Source of the DNA: CAWGYT01 sp963826795
GTDB lineage: Bacteria; Planctomycetota; Planctomycetia; Pirellulales; Pirellulaceae
Assembly: GCA_963826795.1 (NCBI GenBank)
Contig: CAWGYT010000025.1
Coordinates: 124,001-188,000, forward strand
Direction: 5' to 3'
DNA length: 64,000 nt
Program-made: the position numbers and the translations under genes
The notes under the pieces: generated by a model
Databases searched by the model: none
Seen by the model: the letters and a program-made list of their open reading frames with translations, nothing else
What the model was told of the DNA's origin: nothing
Shown: positions 55,207-64,000 of the stretch, one piece after another
Layout: every line of letters starts with the position of its first letter
Numbering within the stretch: position 1 is the stretch's first letter

Positions 55207-57210
55207 CTAGTTTGGCCCGAGCAGATTCGCCTCCGGACGGTATTCGGACGGGAGGGAGAGATTCCGATGGGCTTCGGCCAGCGCGACCTGGCCCAGCTGC
55301 TCGTAGGCCGTCGCCAGCGACTGATGGATCCCCAATTCGTCCGGCATGCCGTTAAGAGCCCGCTCCAGCTCCTCCACGGCCTCGATCCAGCGTCCCAGCT
55401 TGGTGAGCACCTGGCCACGCGTTTCACGAAACGCCGGCGACGACGGATCGAGTTCGACGGCTCGTGTGGACAACACGAGTGCGGTCTCCAAGTCAGTCGG
55501 CTCGGTGTTAATCAAAATCCAGGCGAGATTATTGGCCGCTTCCGCGGATTCCGGATGAGCCGCCACGACGGCCCCGAAGTGGATTCGGGCCTCATCCAAG
55601 TCACCGCGCACACAGGCTGCGACGGCAAGTGCTCCGTGGACGTTGGCCGGCAATTGGTCGCCGCCGCGTGACAAGAAGTCCTTCGCACGCACACCAACTC
55701 GCTCATCATTGACCAACAGCGCCATCCGCTCCATCGTCGCATCGTCCTTGGGATCGATGTCCAGGGCTCGCTCCAGCAACCGGGCCCGCAGCTCGACCTG
55801 ATCTTCGTCTCCGATCAGGCGATCGGTAACCCAACCGTAAAAATCGACGATGAAACGCTTCAGGCCGCGGCTGTCGGAATGAACCAGCAGCGCGTCCGCC
55901 GCCACCTCGTCCATCCGCGTGTACTCGCCCGCCATCGAGAGCGCACGGATCCACGCCTGAAACTCACTCACATCCAGCGACGTCCCACCCTCGTAACGGT
56001 CCTGGTAATAGCCCAAGACGTTGGTCAGCGAATGATGTGCCTGCGCGTAGTTTTGCTGTTGCTGCTGGATCTGCGAGATCGTGAGGTGGGCCGGCGGATA
56101 CTCGCGCGAGATCGCATTGAGCTCGGCCAAGGCCTCTGTGATCTTGCCCTGTTGGCGGTAGCGAGAGGCGAGCAGCATCCGAGCCGACGCGTTTTTTGGG
56201 TCAAGCAGCAGAATCCCGGAAAGATATTCGTCGCAGATCTCGGCCGCGTTTTCCGGGGGATTCTTCAATCGGTCGTTCAGCAGCGTCTGGACGATCCACA
56301 GTTTGGCCGGGGCGAAGTCATATTGGTCGACCACGTCCTTCATTTGTTGGTACGCGGCCTCCACATCCCCCTCTTCGTCCGCCGCAATGGCCGTCTGGAA
56401 CAAGGCGGCTTCGACGGAAACCCCAATCTGCTGGATCTTGCGGTAGTAGAGCCGCGCCGCATCAAAGTCGCCTGCCTCCCAGGCGTCCTGTGCCGCCAAC
56501 CGGTAGTGACGCGCCTTGGCCGTCGCGGAATGGAACGGAATCCGAATCAAACAAAACGCCAGCGGCAGAAACAGCATGATCGCCGGGATACCGCCCAGCA
56601 GCTGATGGTAATTTCGAGTAAAGAACCAGGAGCGACTGAATTCGTACGTCGAACTGGCAAGTTGCCGGACGCCGGCGAGCAGGAAGTACAGCCAATACAG
56701 CCACCGCGACTCAGCCAGTCGCTCCTCCAGATGTTCGTATCCATGGCCCAGGCCCCGAGCGATCCGACCGGGAATTCGGGCAAGATAGACGAACGGCCAA
56801 GCGACCCAGCGAAAAAACGCGGAGTGCTCGTTGAGCCACTCGGTCAGCCGCCAGACCTTGTAGTGAAACGCATGCACCGCCTTGCGCAGCCGCCCCAGTC
56901 GGGCCGTGCGGTTGCGGCGTTCTTCCGCAGCGAGCTGCCACCTGTTGAGAGGCCCGAAAATCAGCCGATCGGCCAGCCGGCGAAACGGGCTGACGAGCGT
57001 ATTGAACAGGCCGGCGATCGCCAAACCGATCAAATACAGCAGTTCGTGGATCCGGCCCAGAAACCGAGCGACCACACCAGGTCGCCCACGGCCCATCTGA
57101 TATCCGTCCGGTCCTTGCAGCCGACGATGCACCCACGCCGTCACGCCGCGCGTCATGCGCTGAAAACGACCACGCCGGAAAGGACTCGGTTCGAAGTCTT
57201 GTCGAAACAC
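55207..57210 (-). CDS. Membrane-anchored TPR protein
   Basis: Protein of 667 residues from GTG 57210, chosen for GAAGG eight bases upstream. The N-terminal 250 residues contain hydrophobic segments (ELLYLIGLAIAGLFNTL, WLYWLYFLLAGVRQL, IPAIMLFLPLAFCLIRI), amphipathic stretches and many basic residues. The C-terminal 400 residues are TPR-like units (ARHYRLAAQDAWEAGDFDAA, NASARMLLASRYRQQGKITE, AEAANNLAWILINTEPTDLE). It is probably an inner-membrane scaffold for an envelope assembly; no enzyme motif is seen. Adjacent genes encode secreted surface proteins, so a role in their export or assembly is possible. Confidence 0.75.
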   Translation of the reverse strand: MFRQDFEPSPFRRGRFQRMTRGVTAWVHRRLQGPDGYQMGRGRPGVVARFLGRIHELLYLIGLAIAGLFNTLVSPFRRLADRLIFGPLNRWQLAAEERRNRTARLGRLRKAVHAFHYKVWRLTEWLNEHSAFFRWVAWPFVYLARIPGRIARGLGHGYEHLEERLAESRWLYWLYFLLAGVRQLASSTYEFSRSWFFTRNYHQLLGGIPAIMLFLPLAFCLIRIPFHSATAKARHYRLAAQDAWEAGDFDAARLYYRKIQQIGVSVEAALFQTAIAADEEGDVEAAYQQMKDVVDQYDFAPAKLWIVQTLLNDRLKNPPENAAEICDEYLSGILLLDPKNASARMLLASRYRQQGKITEALAELNAISREYPPAHLTISQIQQQQQNYAQAHHSLTNVLGYYQDRYEGGTSLDVSEFQAWIRALSMAGEYTRMDEVAADALLVHSDSRGLKRFIVDFYGWVTDRLIGDEDQVELRARLLERALDIDPKDDATMERMALLVNDERVGVRAKDFLSRGGDQLPANVHGALAVAACVRGDLDEARIHFGAVVAAHPESAEAANNLAWILINTEPTDLETALVLSTRAVELDPSSPAFRETRGQVLTKLGRWIEAVEELERALNGMPDELGIHQSLATAYEQLGQVALAEAHRNLSLPSEYRPEANLLGPN

Positions 57211-57641
57211 GACCGCGCCTTCTCTGCCGCACTCCCCTCCCAATAGGGTTCGCCAGTTCGCGGATCCGTCGGGCGGTGGCCGCCCGTCAAACGCAGGGAC
57301 AACCGGGCGGAGGCAACGCGTCGTGACGCGGGGGGAGGGCGAGCCGAAAAATGGTACTGATGCTCAAGACGAGCCTGACACGTCCGCGTCAAACTCCGTC
57401 ACAACTTCTCTGAACGCTGAAGTCTTCCTGTTCAGCGCCATATCTACAGACTTTAAAGAGAGCCACCAAACAATTCAACAGTTACGAAACCTGAATCTCA
57501 GTTTTGGTTCCTTGTCCGGAATCGATTTGCCTCCATCCGCCGCGACCGCTACAGCCAACCGCCCCCCAGTAAACAGTGACGGCCAGTTCGGGAGGGCGAG
57601 ACCAACGGGAGGGCGAGGCCATCTCGCCCGTCCGAACTGGT
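57211..57641. other. 431-bp intergenic region
   Basis: Between the TPR gene start and the GH gene end (same strand). It holds the TPR promoter, not identified, and a hairpin at 57584-57639. An AT-richer stretch lies at 57380-57520. No gene is supported. Confidence 0.45.
57584..57639 (-). terminator. Long hairpin after the glycoside hydrolase
   Basis: Arms cagttcgggagggcgaga and tctcgcccgtccgaactg pair over 18 bp with two mismatches around a 20-nt loop that repeats cgggagggcgag. It lies just after the GH stop. The motif cgggagggcgaggc also builds the hairpin at 23708-23734. Confidence 0.55.
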
Positions 57642-59108
57642 CTACGGACGGGTCGTACGACGCAGGCTCAGGGCCAGGTCCTCCTGGTATTCGGGGGATT
57701 CGACGGTCAGTATCCCGCCGTCATGTTGCACGGGATGAGCGACTTCGGCCGCACCGGAGTCGGGATGGAACCACTGAACCGCGTATTGGCCGGACGGCAG
57801 CTCAAGTTGTAAATTCGCCTGGGTGCCGCCCTTGAGATAGACCACATATTGCTGTCCAAGCTCGGCCAGCACGCGGGCCGTTGCGGACGGGGGGACTCCA
57901 CCGCGAACGACCTCGTCCCGCGGCTGCATGTTGATGAAGTCGAACCGCTCGATAAACGACTTCAGGAACCCGAGCTGCCGGCGAAGCGTGGGGCCTCCGC
58001 CGCCCGGTGCGCGGAACTCGCTCAGCTGGCCATCCGGGTGGTCGACGGTAAACGAGTAATCCAGATTGTTGTACAGGGCGCCGCCCGCCACGATAAAATC
58101 CCAGCCTTCCGTTCGGTAGAGCACGTCCTGCTGGCCCCGAAACCCTGTCTCATTCTCGCCGATCGGCCGATTCAAGTGGGCATTCAGGGCAATCACATCC
58201 GGCGGATGGCAGTAGTGGAAGTTGTAGAGCGAGACGTGGTCGAGCGGTCGTTCGACGCGTTGCCGCCCATTGGCGATATTCAGCGAGATCAAGTGTCGGT
58301 TCGGCAGGTCCCGCTCCGTCTCCACAATCACCGCCACGATTCGATCCTGCCACGCCATCGTGACGCCCCCAAAATACGGCTCGTTACAGATCTCGTAGTA
58401 CAAGTTGTCAAACTCATTCAGTTCCTTGACGACCTTCCGCGTCACGGCCTCGTGTACCGCCACGAACGGCTGGTGCTTCAAGGTGTAAACCTCGTTGGCT
58501 GGAATCACGGGCAAGCCGTTGACATTGTTCTCGGCATGCATCGGATTGGCCTTCCACAGGTCGTCGTTGTAGTTCGGGCAGAACAGGTTCAGCTCGACGA
58601 CAATTCCCCGCTGGGCGGCCTGTCGCAGAAAGTCCTTCAGCCGGGCGAAATGAGCCTCGTCCCACTTCGCCAGATCGAATTTGTTCCCGCCGTCGAAATA
58701 TCCCGATCGATCGCTCCTCTGCCAGGGAGCACTGTACCGTTGCGGCCGCGGCGCAAGCGTGTTCTGCTCGATATTGAACGAGCCGGGGATCTCACGATAA
58801 GTTCCCAGCCATGTCCGAGTGTGGTTCAGGCCGTCTGCCTGTAAGGCATCCAGGTAGCGGGTATAATCGAAGTCCAAATTCAGGACCGCCCCGTAGTGCT
58901 CGCCGGACGTGATCAAAATCGTCGGCTTGCCGCGAAACAGAAAGTAGCGAGGATTTTCAGGGTGCAGCGCGAACGTTTCGGTGGGCTCGTCGCCCGACGC
59001 CTCGGGCGATAGGCCTGTCACCGGCCCCAGCGCCGCCGGTACAAGAGTCGTTGGAAGGCACAAGCAAACCACGAGCAAGCCAAAGATCAGCCAGCGAGCC
59101 ATCATCAT
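57642..59108 (-). CDS. Secreted glycoside hydrolase, TIM-barrel (GH5-like clan)
   Basis: Protein of 488 residues. A signal peptide (ARWLIFGLLVVCLCLPTTLVP) opens it; the mature part is a TIM-barrel hydrolase. Features of clan GH-A are visible: HTRTWLGTYRE near residue 97, the acid/base Glu243 in YYEICNEP, and a candidate nucleophile in RPIGENETGF at about 318-320. A beta-rich C-terminal domain of about 90 residues follows. It should act on a plant or algal polysaccharide in the periplasm or outside; the substrate is unknown. Three ATGs in tandem (59108, 59105, 59102) can serve as start. The start region overlaps the divergent PSD1 gene, so the promoter must lie inside or beyond the 21-bp repeats. 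Confidence 0.85.
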   Translation of the reverse strand: MMMARWLIFGLLVVCLCLPTTLVPAALGPVTGLSPEASGDEPTETFALHPENPRYFLFRGKPTILITSGEHYGAVLNLDFDYTRYLDALQADGLNHTRTWLGTYREIPGSFNIEQNTLAPRPQRYSAPWQRSDRSGYFDGGNKFDLAKWDEAHFARLKDFLRQAAQRGIVVELNLFCPNYNDDLWKANPMHAENNVNGLPVIPANEVYTLKHQPFVAVHEAVTRKVVKELNEFDNLYYEICNEPYFGGVTMAWQDRIVAVIVETERDLPNRHLISLNIANGRQRVERPLDHVSLYNFHYCHPPDVIALNAHLNRPIGENETGFRGQQDVLYRTEGWDFIVAGGALYNNLDYSFTVDHPDGQLSEFRAPGGGGPTLRRQLGFLKSFIERFDFINMQPRDEVVRGGVPPSATARVLAELGQQYVVYLKGGTQANLQLELPSGQYAVQWFHPDSGAAEVAHPVQHDGGILTVESPEYQEDLALSLRRTTRP

Positions 59109-62082
59109 GTTCGTCCGGGAATGGGGGACCAGAGTGTTCGAGCACGTTCGCGGATTGTTCTGTTTACCCGATTTCGCCGTCGCAACCAAGCAAACTCGCA
59201 GGCGGCCGCTTGAAACTCGCAGCCGTCCGCTTGAAACTCGCAGGCGGCCGAGCGAACTCGCGGTCGCCCTGCCGTTTCTGTTTGTCCTGGCCGGACCGGC
59301 GGGCGGAACGGCCCTCGGATCCGAGCCGGCCGAGTTTTTCGAGCAGCGCGTTCGTCCCGTCTTGGTCCGGCACTGCACAACGTGCCACGGGCCGGAGCGG
59401 CACGAGAGCGGACTGCGGGTCGATTCCCGCACCTCGATGCTGGAGGGCGGCGACCGCGGTCCGGCCGTGGTCGGCGGCGACGCCGAAGGCAGTCTGCTGA
59501 TCGAAGCCATTCGCTACGACACGGAAGATCTCCAGATGCCGCCCGACGGGAAGCTGTCCGAGCAGGAGATCCAAGCGCTGGTGGACTGGATCGAAGCGGG
59601 CGCCCCGTGGCCGGGCGACGAGCCGCCCACCACCCCACCGCGTCCCGACCAGGCCCAATCGCCGCACTGGGCTTTTCAACCGATCCGACAACCCGACCTT
59701 CCCGACGTCCGCGATCGCGATTGGCCACGGAACGCAATCGACATGTTTGTCTTGGCCGAACTCGAAGCCAAGCAGCTTCGTCCGGCCGAGTCCGCCACGC
59801 CCGCGCAGCTCGTCCGCCGCTTGTACCTGGATCTCCTGGGGCAGCCCGCCACTTACGCGCAGGTGCAGGCCTACTTGGCCGATACGCGACCCGATGCCTA
59901 TCCGCGGCTCGTCGATGCCTTGCTTGCGAGTCCCGCTCACGCAGAACACGCGGCAAGTTACTGGTTGGATGTGGCTCGGTATGCCGACACGAAAGGCTAT
60001 GTCGACGGGGCTCAAACCGAGTATCCCTTCGCCTACACCTATCGCGATTACGTGATTCGGGCGTTGCAAGAGGACATGCCCTACGACGAGTTCTTGCTCG
60101 ATCAATTGACGGCGGACCAGTTGTCCAGCGAACCGGCGCGAGCTTGGCGGCTGGCGGCCTTGGGGTTCCTGACCGTGGGTCGCCGGTTCAACGAAAACGT
60201 GCCCGACATTCTGGACGATCGGATTGATGTCATCACGCGCGGCCTGATGGGACTGACCGTTTCCTGGCGCGATGCCACGATCACAAGTACGATCCAATCT
60301 CGACCGGCGACTACTACGCGTTATACGGTATCCTCGCCAGCTGCGACGAGCCCACCCATGCGGACCTGCCGATGCTGGAATCCCCTTCCTCCGAGACGGC
60401 CGAATTGACGGAATATTTCCAGCGCCTGGCGGAAGCTCAGAATCGCTATCGCACGGAGGTGGACGAACTCCACCGATTGATCGAGAACGAACTCCGAGCG
60501 TATGCCAGCGACTATTTGATTTACGTCGTCAAGTCGAATCCACTCCACCGACCAGATGGTCAGAATCCTCTCAAGACGGATCGCACGATCCTGCGAGGCC
60601 CTTCGGCCTACGGGTTCGGAGCCATCGCACGCTGGCAACATTACCTCGAGACACGCCGCAAAGATGATCTCGTCTGGGGAATTTGGCGTCGATTGGAATC
60701 GGTTGGCCCGGAACACTTTTGCGACGAGCTGACGCGTGTCCTTGATGCGAGCGACGGGACCAATGCGCAGTTGCGGGCGGCCATTCAATCCTCGCAGCCG
60801 ACCACGATGGTCGAACTGGCGCGTTGCTATGGAACTCTGCTGGAGGCAACCCATCGCCGCTGGCAAATGCAGATCCAGCAAGAACCCGGCGCCCGCTCGT
60901 TCGCTGACCCCCATGACGAAGGTTTGCGGCGCGTGCTTTACGGCTCGGATTCGCCGGCCGTCATGTCGCCGGACGAGGCCGTCGAGTGTTATCGGCTGGA
61001 CGAACACACTCGGATCCGCAACTTGCGGGGCAAGATCGAGGAAGTCTCGGCGAACGATGGGTCGGCGCCGCCGCGTCCCATGATGTTGACGGACAGGTCG
61101 ACTCCGCTGGAGCCTCGGATTTTCGTGCGCGGACAGCCGCAACTCCCCGGACGGCGAGTCCCGCGCGCGATTCCTTCGCTCTTCTCCGAGCTGAGAGACG
61201 ACTACGCGATCCACTCCGGCAGCGGGCGCAAGCAATTGGCCGGGGCGATCGTCGATCGACGGAACCCCTTGACTCGGCGCGTCATCGTCAATCGAATCTG
61301 GCAATGGCATTTTGGCCAGGGCCTGGTCACGACCGCGAGCGATTTCGGGACGCGCAGCGATCCCCCGAGTCATCCCGAGTTGCTTGACTATCTGGCCGAG
61401 TGGTTCGCCGATCACCGTTGGTCGCTGCAGCAACTCCACCGCCTGATCGTCACATCCCGCACCTATCAGCAGGCCAGCCACGATCGCCCCGCGTTGCGGG
61501 CCGTCGACCCTGAGAATCGCCTATGGGGACAATTTGCCGCGCCGCCGCCGCTGGGAAGTCCTGCGCGATTCGCTGCTGGCCGTGACCGGCCAGCTTGACA
61601 CGCGACATCCCGACCGTTCCGTGGCCAAATCGCCCGAGGATCCTCAGGCCGTGTGTCGCACCCTGTATTTACGGATCGACCGCCAGGACTTCCCTCGCGT
61701 CTCCAGCCAATTCGACGTCGCACCGCCGGACTTCAGCGTGGCTCGGCGCAGCGAAACGATCGTGCCGCAACAGCAATTGTTCCTCATGAATAGTGAGTTC
61801 GTCTCGACACTCGCCGAACAGTTCGCCGCGACTCAATTAAATCGCGACGAGGACGACGTTGATTACACGATCGGGCGTTTGTTCCAGTGCCTTTTCGCAC
61901 GTGATGCCACGGCAGACGAGCAACAGCTGTGTCGCGAGTACATCCGGATCGAAACGAGGGACCACGCCGACGTGGACGAAGCGACCGCGGCGTTATGGAA
62001 TGCGGCACGGCGTCGATTGGACGCCTGGGCGCACTTGACTCATGCCCTGTTGCAAGCCAACGAAATGGCCTTGATTGAATAG
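59107..62082 (+). pseudogene. PSD1 planctomycete cytochrome protein (PSCyt1/DUF1549/DUF1553), two frameshifts
   Basis: Exported protein of about 990 residues if corrected. A signal-like helix (VALPFLFVLAGPAGG) is followed by the haem motif HCTTCHG (PSCyt1), DUF1549 (PRNAIDMFVLAELEAKQL, SYWLDVARYADTKGY) and DUF1553/PSD1 (NPLTRRVIVNRIWQWHFG). One base is missing near 60263, where the family has VSCARCHDH and the frame reads VSWRDATI; the following CHDHKYDPI is intact in the next frame. One base is extra near 61537-61540; deleting it joins RLWGQFA to RRRRWEVLRDSLLAV. The ATG at 59107 runs through 21-bp repeats before the helix; a later start is possible. Its partner DUF1501 follows, and the pair is thought to oxidise or bind carbohydrates, with the mechanism unproven. 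Confidence 0.88.
59193..59255. repeat. Three tandem 21-bp repeats at the GH/PSD1 divergence
   Basis: aactcgcaggcggccgctt and variants repeat at 59193, 59214 and 59235 with an exact 21-bp period; the first six bases continue into a fourth copy. If translated with PSD1 they encode PLETRRR-like units. If PSD1 starts later, they sit about 85-150 bp before the GH start and could be binding sites. Confidence 0.75.
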
Positions 62083-62090
62083 TGGGAACG

Positions 62091-63537
62091 ATGCCTGAAT
62101 TGAATCTTGTTCCGAATGAGATGGCTCGCCGCTCGTTTCTGGGCCGAGCTGGCATGGGGCTGGCAAGCCTCGGATTCTGCGATCTGCTCGCCCACGAGTC
62201 CCGGGGGGATGCGTCAACGAGGTCGGCGACCGAATCCCTGCCGCTCTCGCCGCTCGAGGCCACCTCATTTCAAGCCGTGCGCCGAGCGCGTAATCCATGT
62301 CTTTCTGAACGGAGGCCCGTCGCACGTCGACACCTTCGATCCCAAACCCGAATTGACCCGACGCGATGGCCAGCGCTTACCGCACCCCAACCTGCTGACC
62401 GAGCGGCAGACGGGAACGGCCATGGGTTCGCCCTTCCGCTTTCATCGTTATGGGGCGAGTGGCATCGAGGTCAGCGAGATTTTCGCCGAGCTCGGGAGTC
62501 AGATCGATGACGTCTGCGTCGTTCGCTCGATGGTGGCGGACCTGCCGAACCACGAGCCGTCGCTGATGCTGATGAATTGCGGCGTCGCGAATCTTGTCCG
62601 GCCCAGTTTGGGATCCTGGCTCACCTATGGCTTGGGCAGCGAAACCCAGGATCTGCCAGGCTTCATCGCCATGTCGCCCGGCGGTTACCCCATCAAGGGA
62701 ACGCAGAACTGGCAGTCGGCGTTTCTCCCGAGCGTCTATCAGGGAACGTTTATCAACACGGAGCAGACGGACGTTGCACGGTTGATCGACCATATTCGTA
62801 ACCCGCGGATGGATGGGCCGCAGCAGCGACGCCAGTTCGACCTCGTGCAGCAACTCAATCGACTCCACCTGGACAACCAGGGAGGAGCGGAGTTCCTCGA
62901 GGCGCGGATTCAATCGTACGAACAGGCCTTTCGCATGCAATCGGCAGCCCGCGAGGCCTTCGATCTCAGCCGGGAATCCGCCGCGACACTTGCGATGTAC
63001 GGTGACACCGTTCAGGCTCGGCAGATTCTGATCGCTCGCCGCCTGGTCGAGCGCGGCGTCCGATTCGTCCAGCTGTGGCACGGTGCCGGCCAGCCTTGGG
63101 ACAATCACGACGACATCGAGAAGAACCATCGTCAGCTCGCCGGCCAATGCTCGCGCGCGATCGGCGCGCTCCTGAAGGACCTGAAACAGCGTGGCCTGTT
63201 GGACACCACGCTCGTCATCGTCGGCGGCGAATTCGGACGCACGCCGACCGTCGAACTTGACAATTCGGGCACGAAAGCCAAACTCGGACGAGATCACAAT
63301 CATTACGGATTCAGTGTCTGCCTGGCCGGCGGTGGAGTCAAAGGCGGCATGACCTACGGCGCGACGGACGAGTTTGGCTTTGAGGCAGTCGAGAATCGCG
63401 TTCACGTCCACGATCTGCACGCCACCATCCTGCACCTGATGGGACTGGATCACACTCAGCTGACGTATCGTCACGCCGGTCGAGATTTTCGCCTGACCGA
63501 CGTGCATGGTCAGGTCATCCAGGCCGTCTTGAGTTGA
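62091..63537 (+). pseudogene. DUF1501 Tat-exported protein, one frameshift
   Basis: About 482 residues if corrected. The Tat signal MARRSFLGRAGMGLASLGF lies near the N-terminus; the mature protein has VIHVFLNGGPSHVDTFDPKP, the alkaline-phosphatase-like metal-binding start of DUF1501, and later GGEFGRTP and RDHNHYG. The frame changes between 62268 and 62288, just before RVIHVF; one extra base explains it. ATG 62091 is preferred (GTG 62082 overlaps the PSD1 stop). DUF1501 and PSD1 genes are adjacent throughout planctomycetes. Function is unknown, possibly a sulfatase-like hydrolase. Confidence 0.88.
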
Positions 63538-63631
63538 CCCTTGCGTTGCCCCCTACCCGACAGCGGTCGCGGCGGGTCGGATTCCGTGCCTTCTTTGCTT
63601 TCCGTGACCGCGAAACCCAGCCCGATCTCCC

Positions 63632-64000
63632 ATGACCCATCACGCCTCAAAGAACGAACTCGACCCGGCCCTGCTGGGCGGGACACCCGCTTGTCAGCAA
63701 TCATGGAGCGCGTGGCCTGTTCACGATCATGAGGAAGAACGCCGCCTGCTGGAGGTTTTGCGCTCTGGCCAATGGTGGTTCGGCGAGCAGGTCCGCCAAT
63801 TCGAAGCGGCCTATGCGCTGTACCAAGGCGCCAACTTTGCCGTGACCTGTACGAACGGGACCACCGCGATCGAAATGGGTTTACGCGCGCTCGGAATCGT
63901 GGAAGGCGACGAGGTGATCGTACCGCCGTACTCGTTTATCGCCACGGCCAGCGCTGCCGTCACGATTGGGGCGATCCCCGTCTTCGCCGACATCCAGCCC
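63632..64000 (+). CDS. DegT/DnrJ/EryC1/StrS aminotransferase (N-terminal part only)
   Basis: The visible 123 residues match the N-terminal part of PLP-dependent sugar aminotransferases: LLGGTPA, the arm segment GQWWFGEQVRQFEAAYA, CTNGTTAIEMGLRALGI, and GDEVIVPPYSFIATASAAV. The catalytic Lys lies beyond the window. These enzymes transfer an amino group to keto-sugars, or act as dehydratases, for surface glycans and antibiotics; in planctomycetes some sit next to PSD1/DUF1501 genes. The ATG at 63632 follows the DUF1501 stop by 94 nt. Confidence 0.9.
   Translation, partial: MTHHASKNELDPALLGGTPACQQSWSAWPVHDHEEERRLLEVLRSGQWWFGEQVRQFEAAYALYQGANFAVTCTNGTTAIEMGLRALGIVEGDEVIVPPYSFIATASAAVTIGAIPVFADIQP

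Overview
The window reads as a chromosomal segment of a planctomycete, probably Pirellulales-like. The base composition is GC-rich. The gene content is typical of that phylum: ECF sigma factors overlapping giant TPR-type Ser/Thr kinases, PSD1/DUF1549/DUF1553 'planctomycete cytochrome' next to a Tat-exported DUF1501 protein, PEP-CTERM and dockerin-like secreted proteins, LExR-x-LL N-terminal signatures on exported giants, and a divergent N-type (probably Na+-translocating) F-ATPase operon. No tRNA, rRNA, CRISPR array, prophage or recognisable defence system was found.

Layout. 1-4212: HtrA protease (cut by the window edge), diverging from an NtrB/NtrC-type two-component pair. 4213-11166, minus strand: N-ATPase operon atpD-C-Q-B-E-F-A-G, lacking a recognisable atpR, with atpD carrying two frameshifts and a 220-bp tandem repeat between atpE and atpF. 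11213-17755, minus: matrixin-type metalloprotease with dockerin module, then kinase and its ECF sigma factor. 18062-23452: secreted dockerin/PEP-CTERM protein, Ca2+/cation antiporter, and a 2.5-kb scrambled zone with a truncated transposase, duplicated gene ends and several short repeat families. 23755-27451, minus: a second, paralogous kinase/ECF pair. 28077-33301, plus: csrA, Gfo/Idh/MocA oxidoreductase, HEAT-repeat protein, amino-acid permease. 33387-34663, minus: a small clan-CD-like protein and a DUF1569 protein. 34969-42008, plus: beta-propeller protein, cyclase, Ldh2-type dehydrogenase and a complete XylFGH-type sugar ABC transporter, plausibly one sugar or sugar-acid uptake and catabolism unit. 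42133-57210, minus: PEP-CTERM protein, a 3,433-residue cell-surface giant, a PEP-CTERM/dockerin protein and a membrane TPR protein. 57642-64000: a glycoside hydrolase diverging from PSD1, DUF1501 and DegT-aminotransferase genes.

Genes that appear to act together: the two-component pair (stop and start codons overlap); the ATPase operon (nearly every junction overlaps); each ECF/kinase pair (overlapping); XylF/G (overlapping) with XylH; and PSD1/DUF1501, a pair seen together throughout planctomycetes.

Two points need care. First, seven single-base frameshifts interrupt five otherwise well-conserved genes; six are one extra base. This could be assembly error or real decay and matters for any claim about atpD. 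Second, the most distinctive biology is the giant repeat protein with a von Willebrand A domain nested inside one repeat, a two-EF-hand module shared by three secreted proteins, the odd architecture of the ATPase operon, and a stand-alone caspase-fold-like protein.
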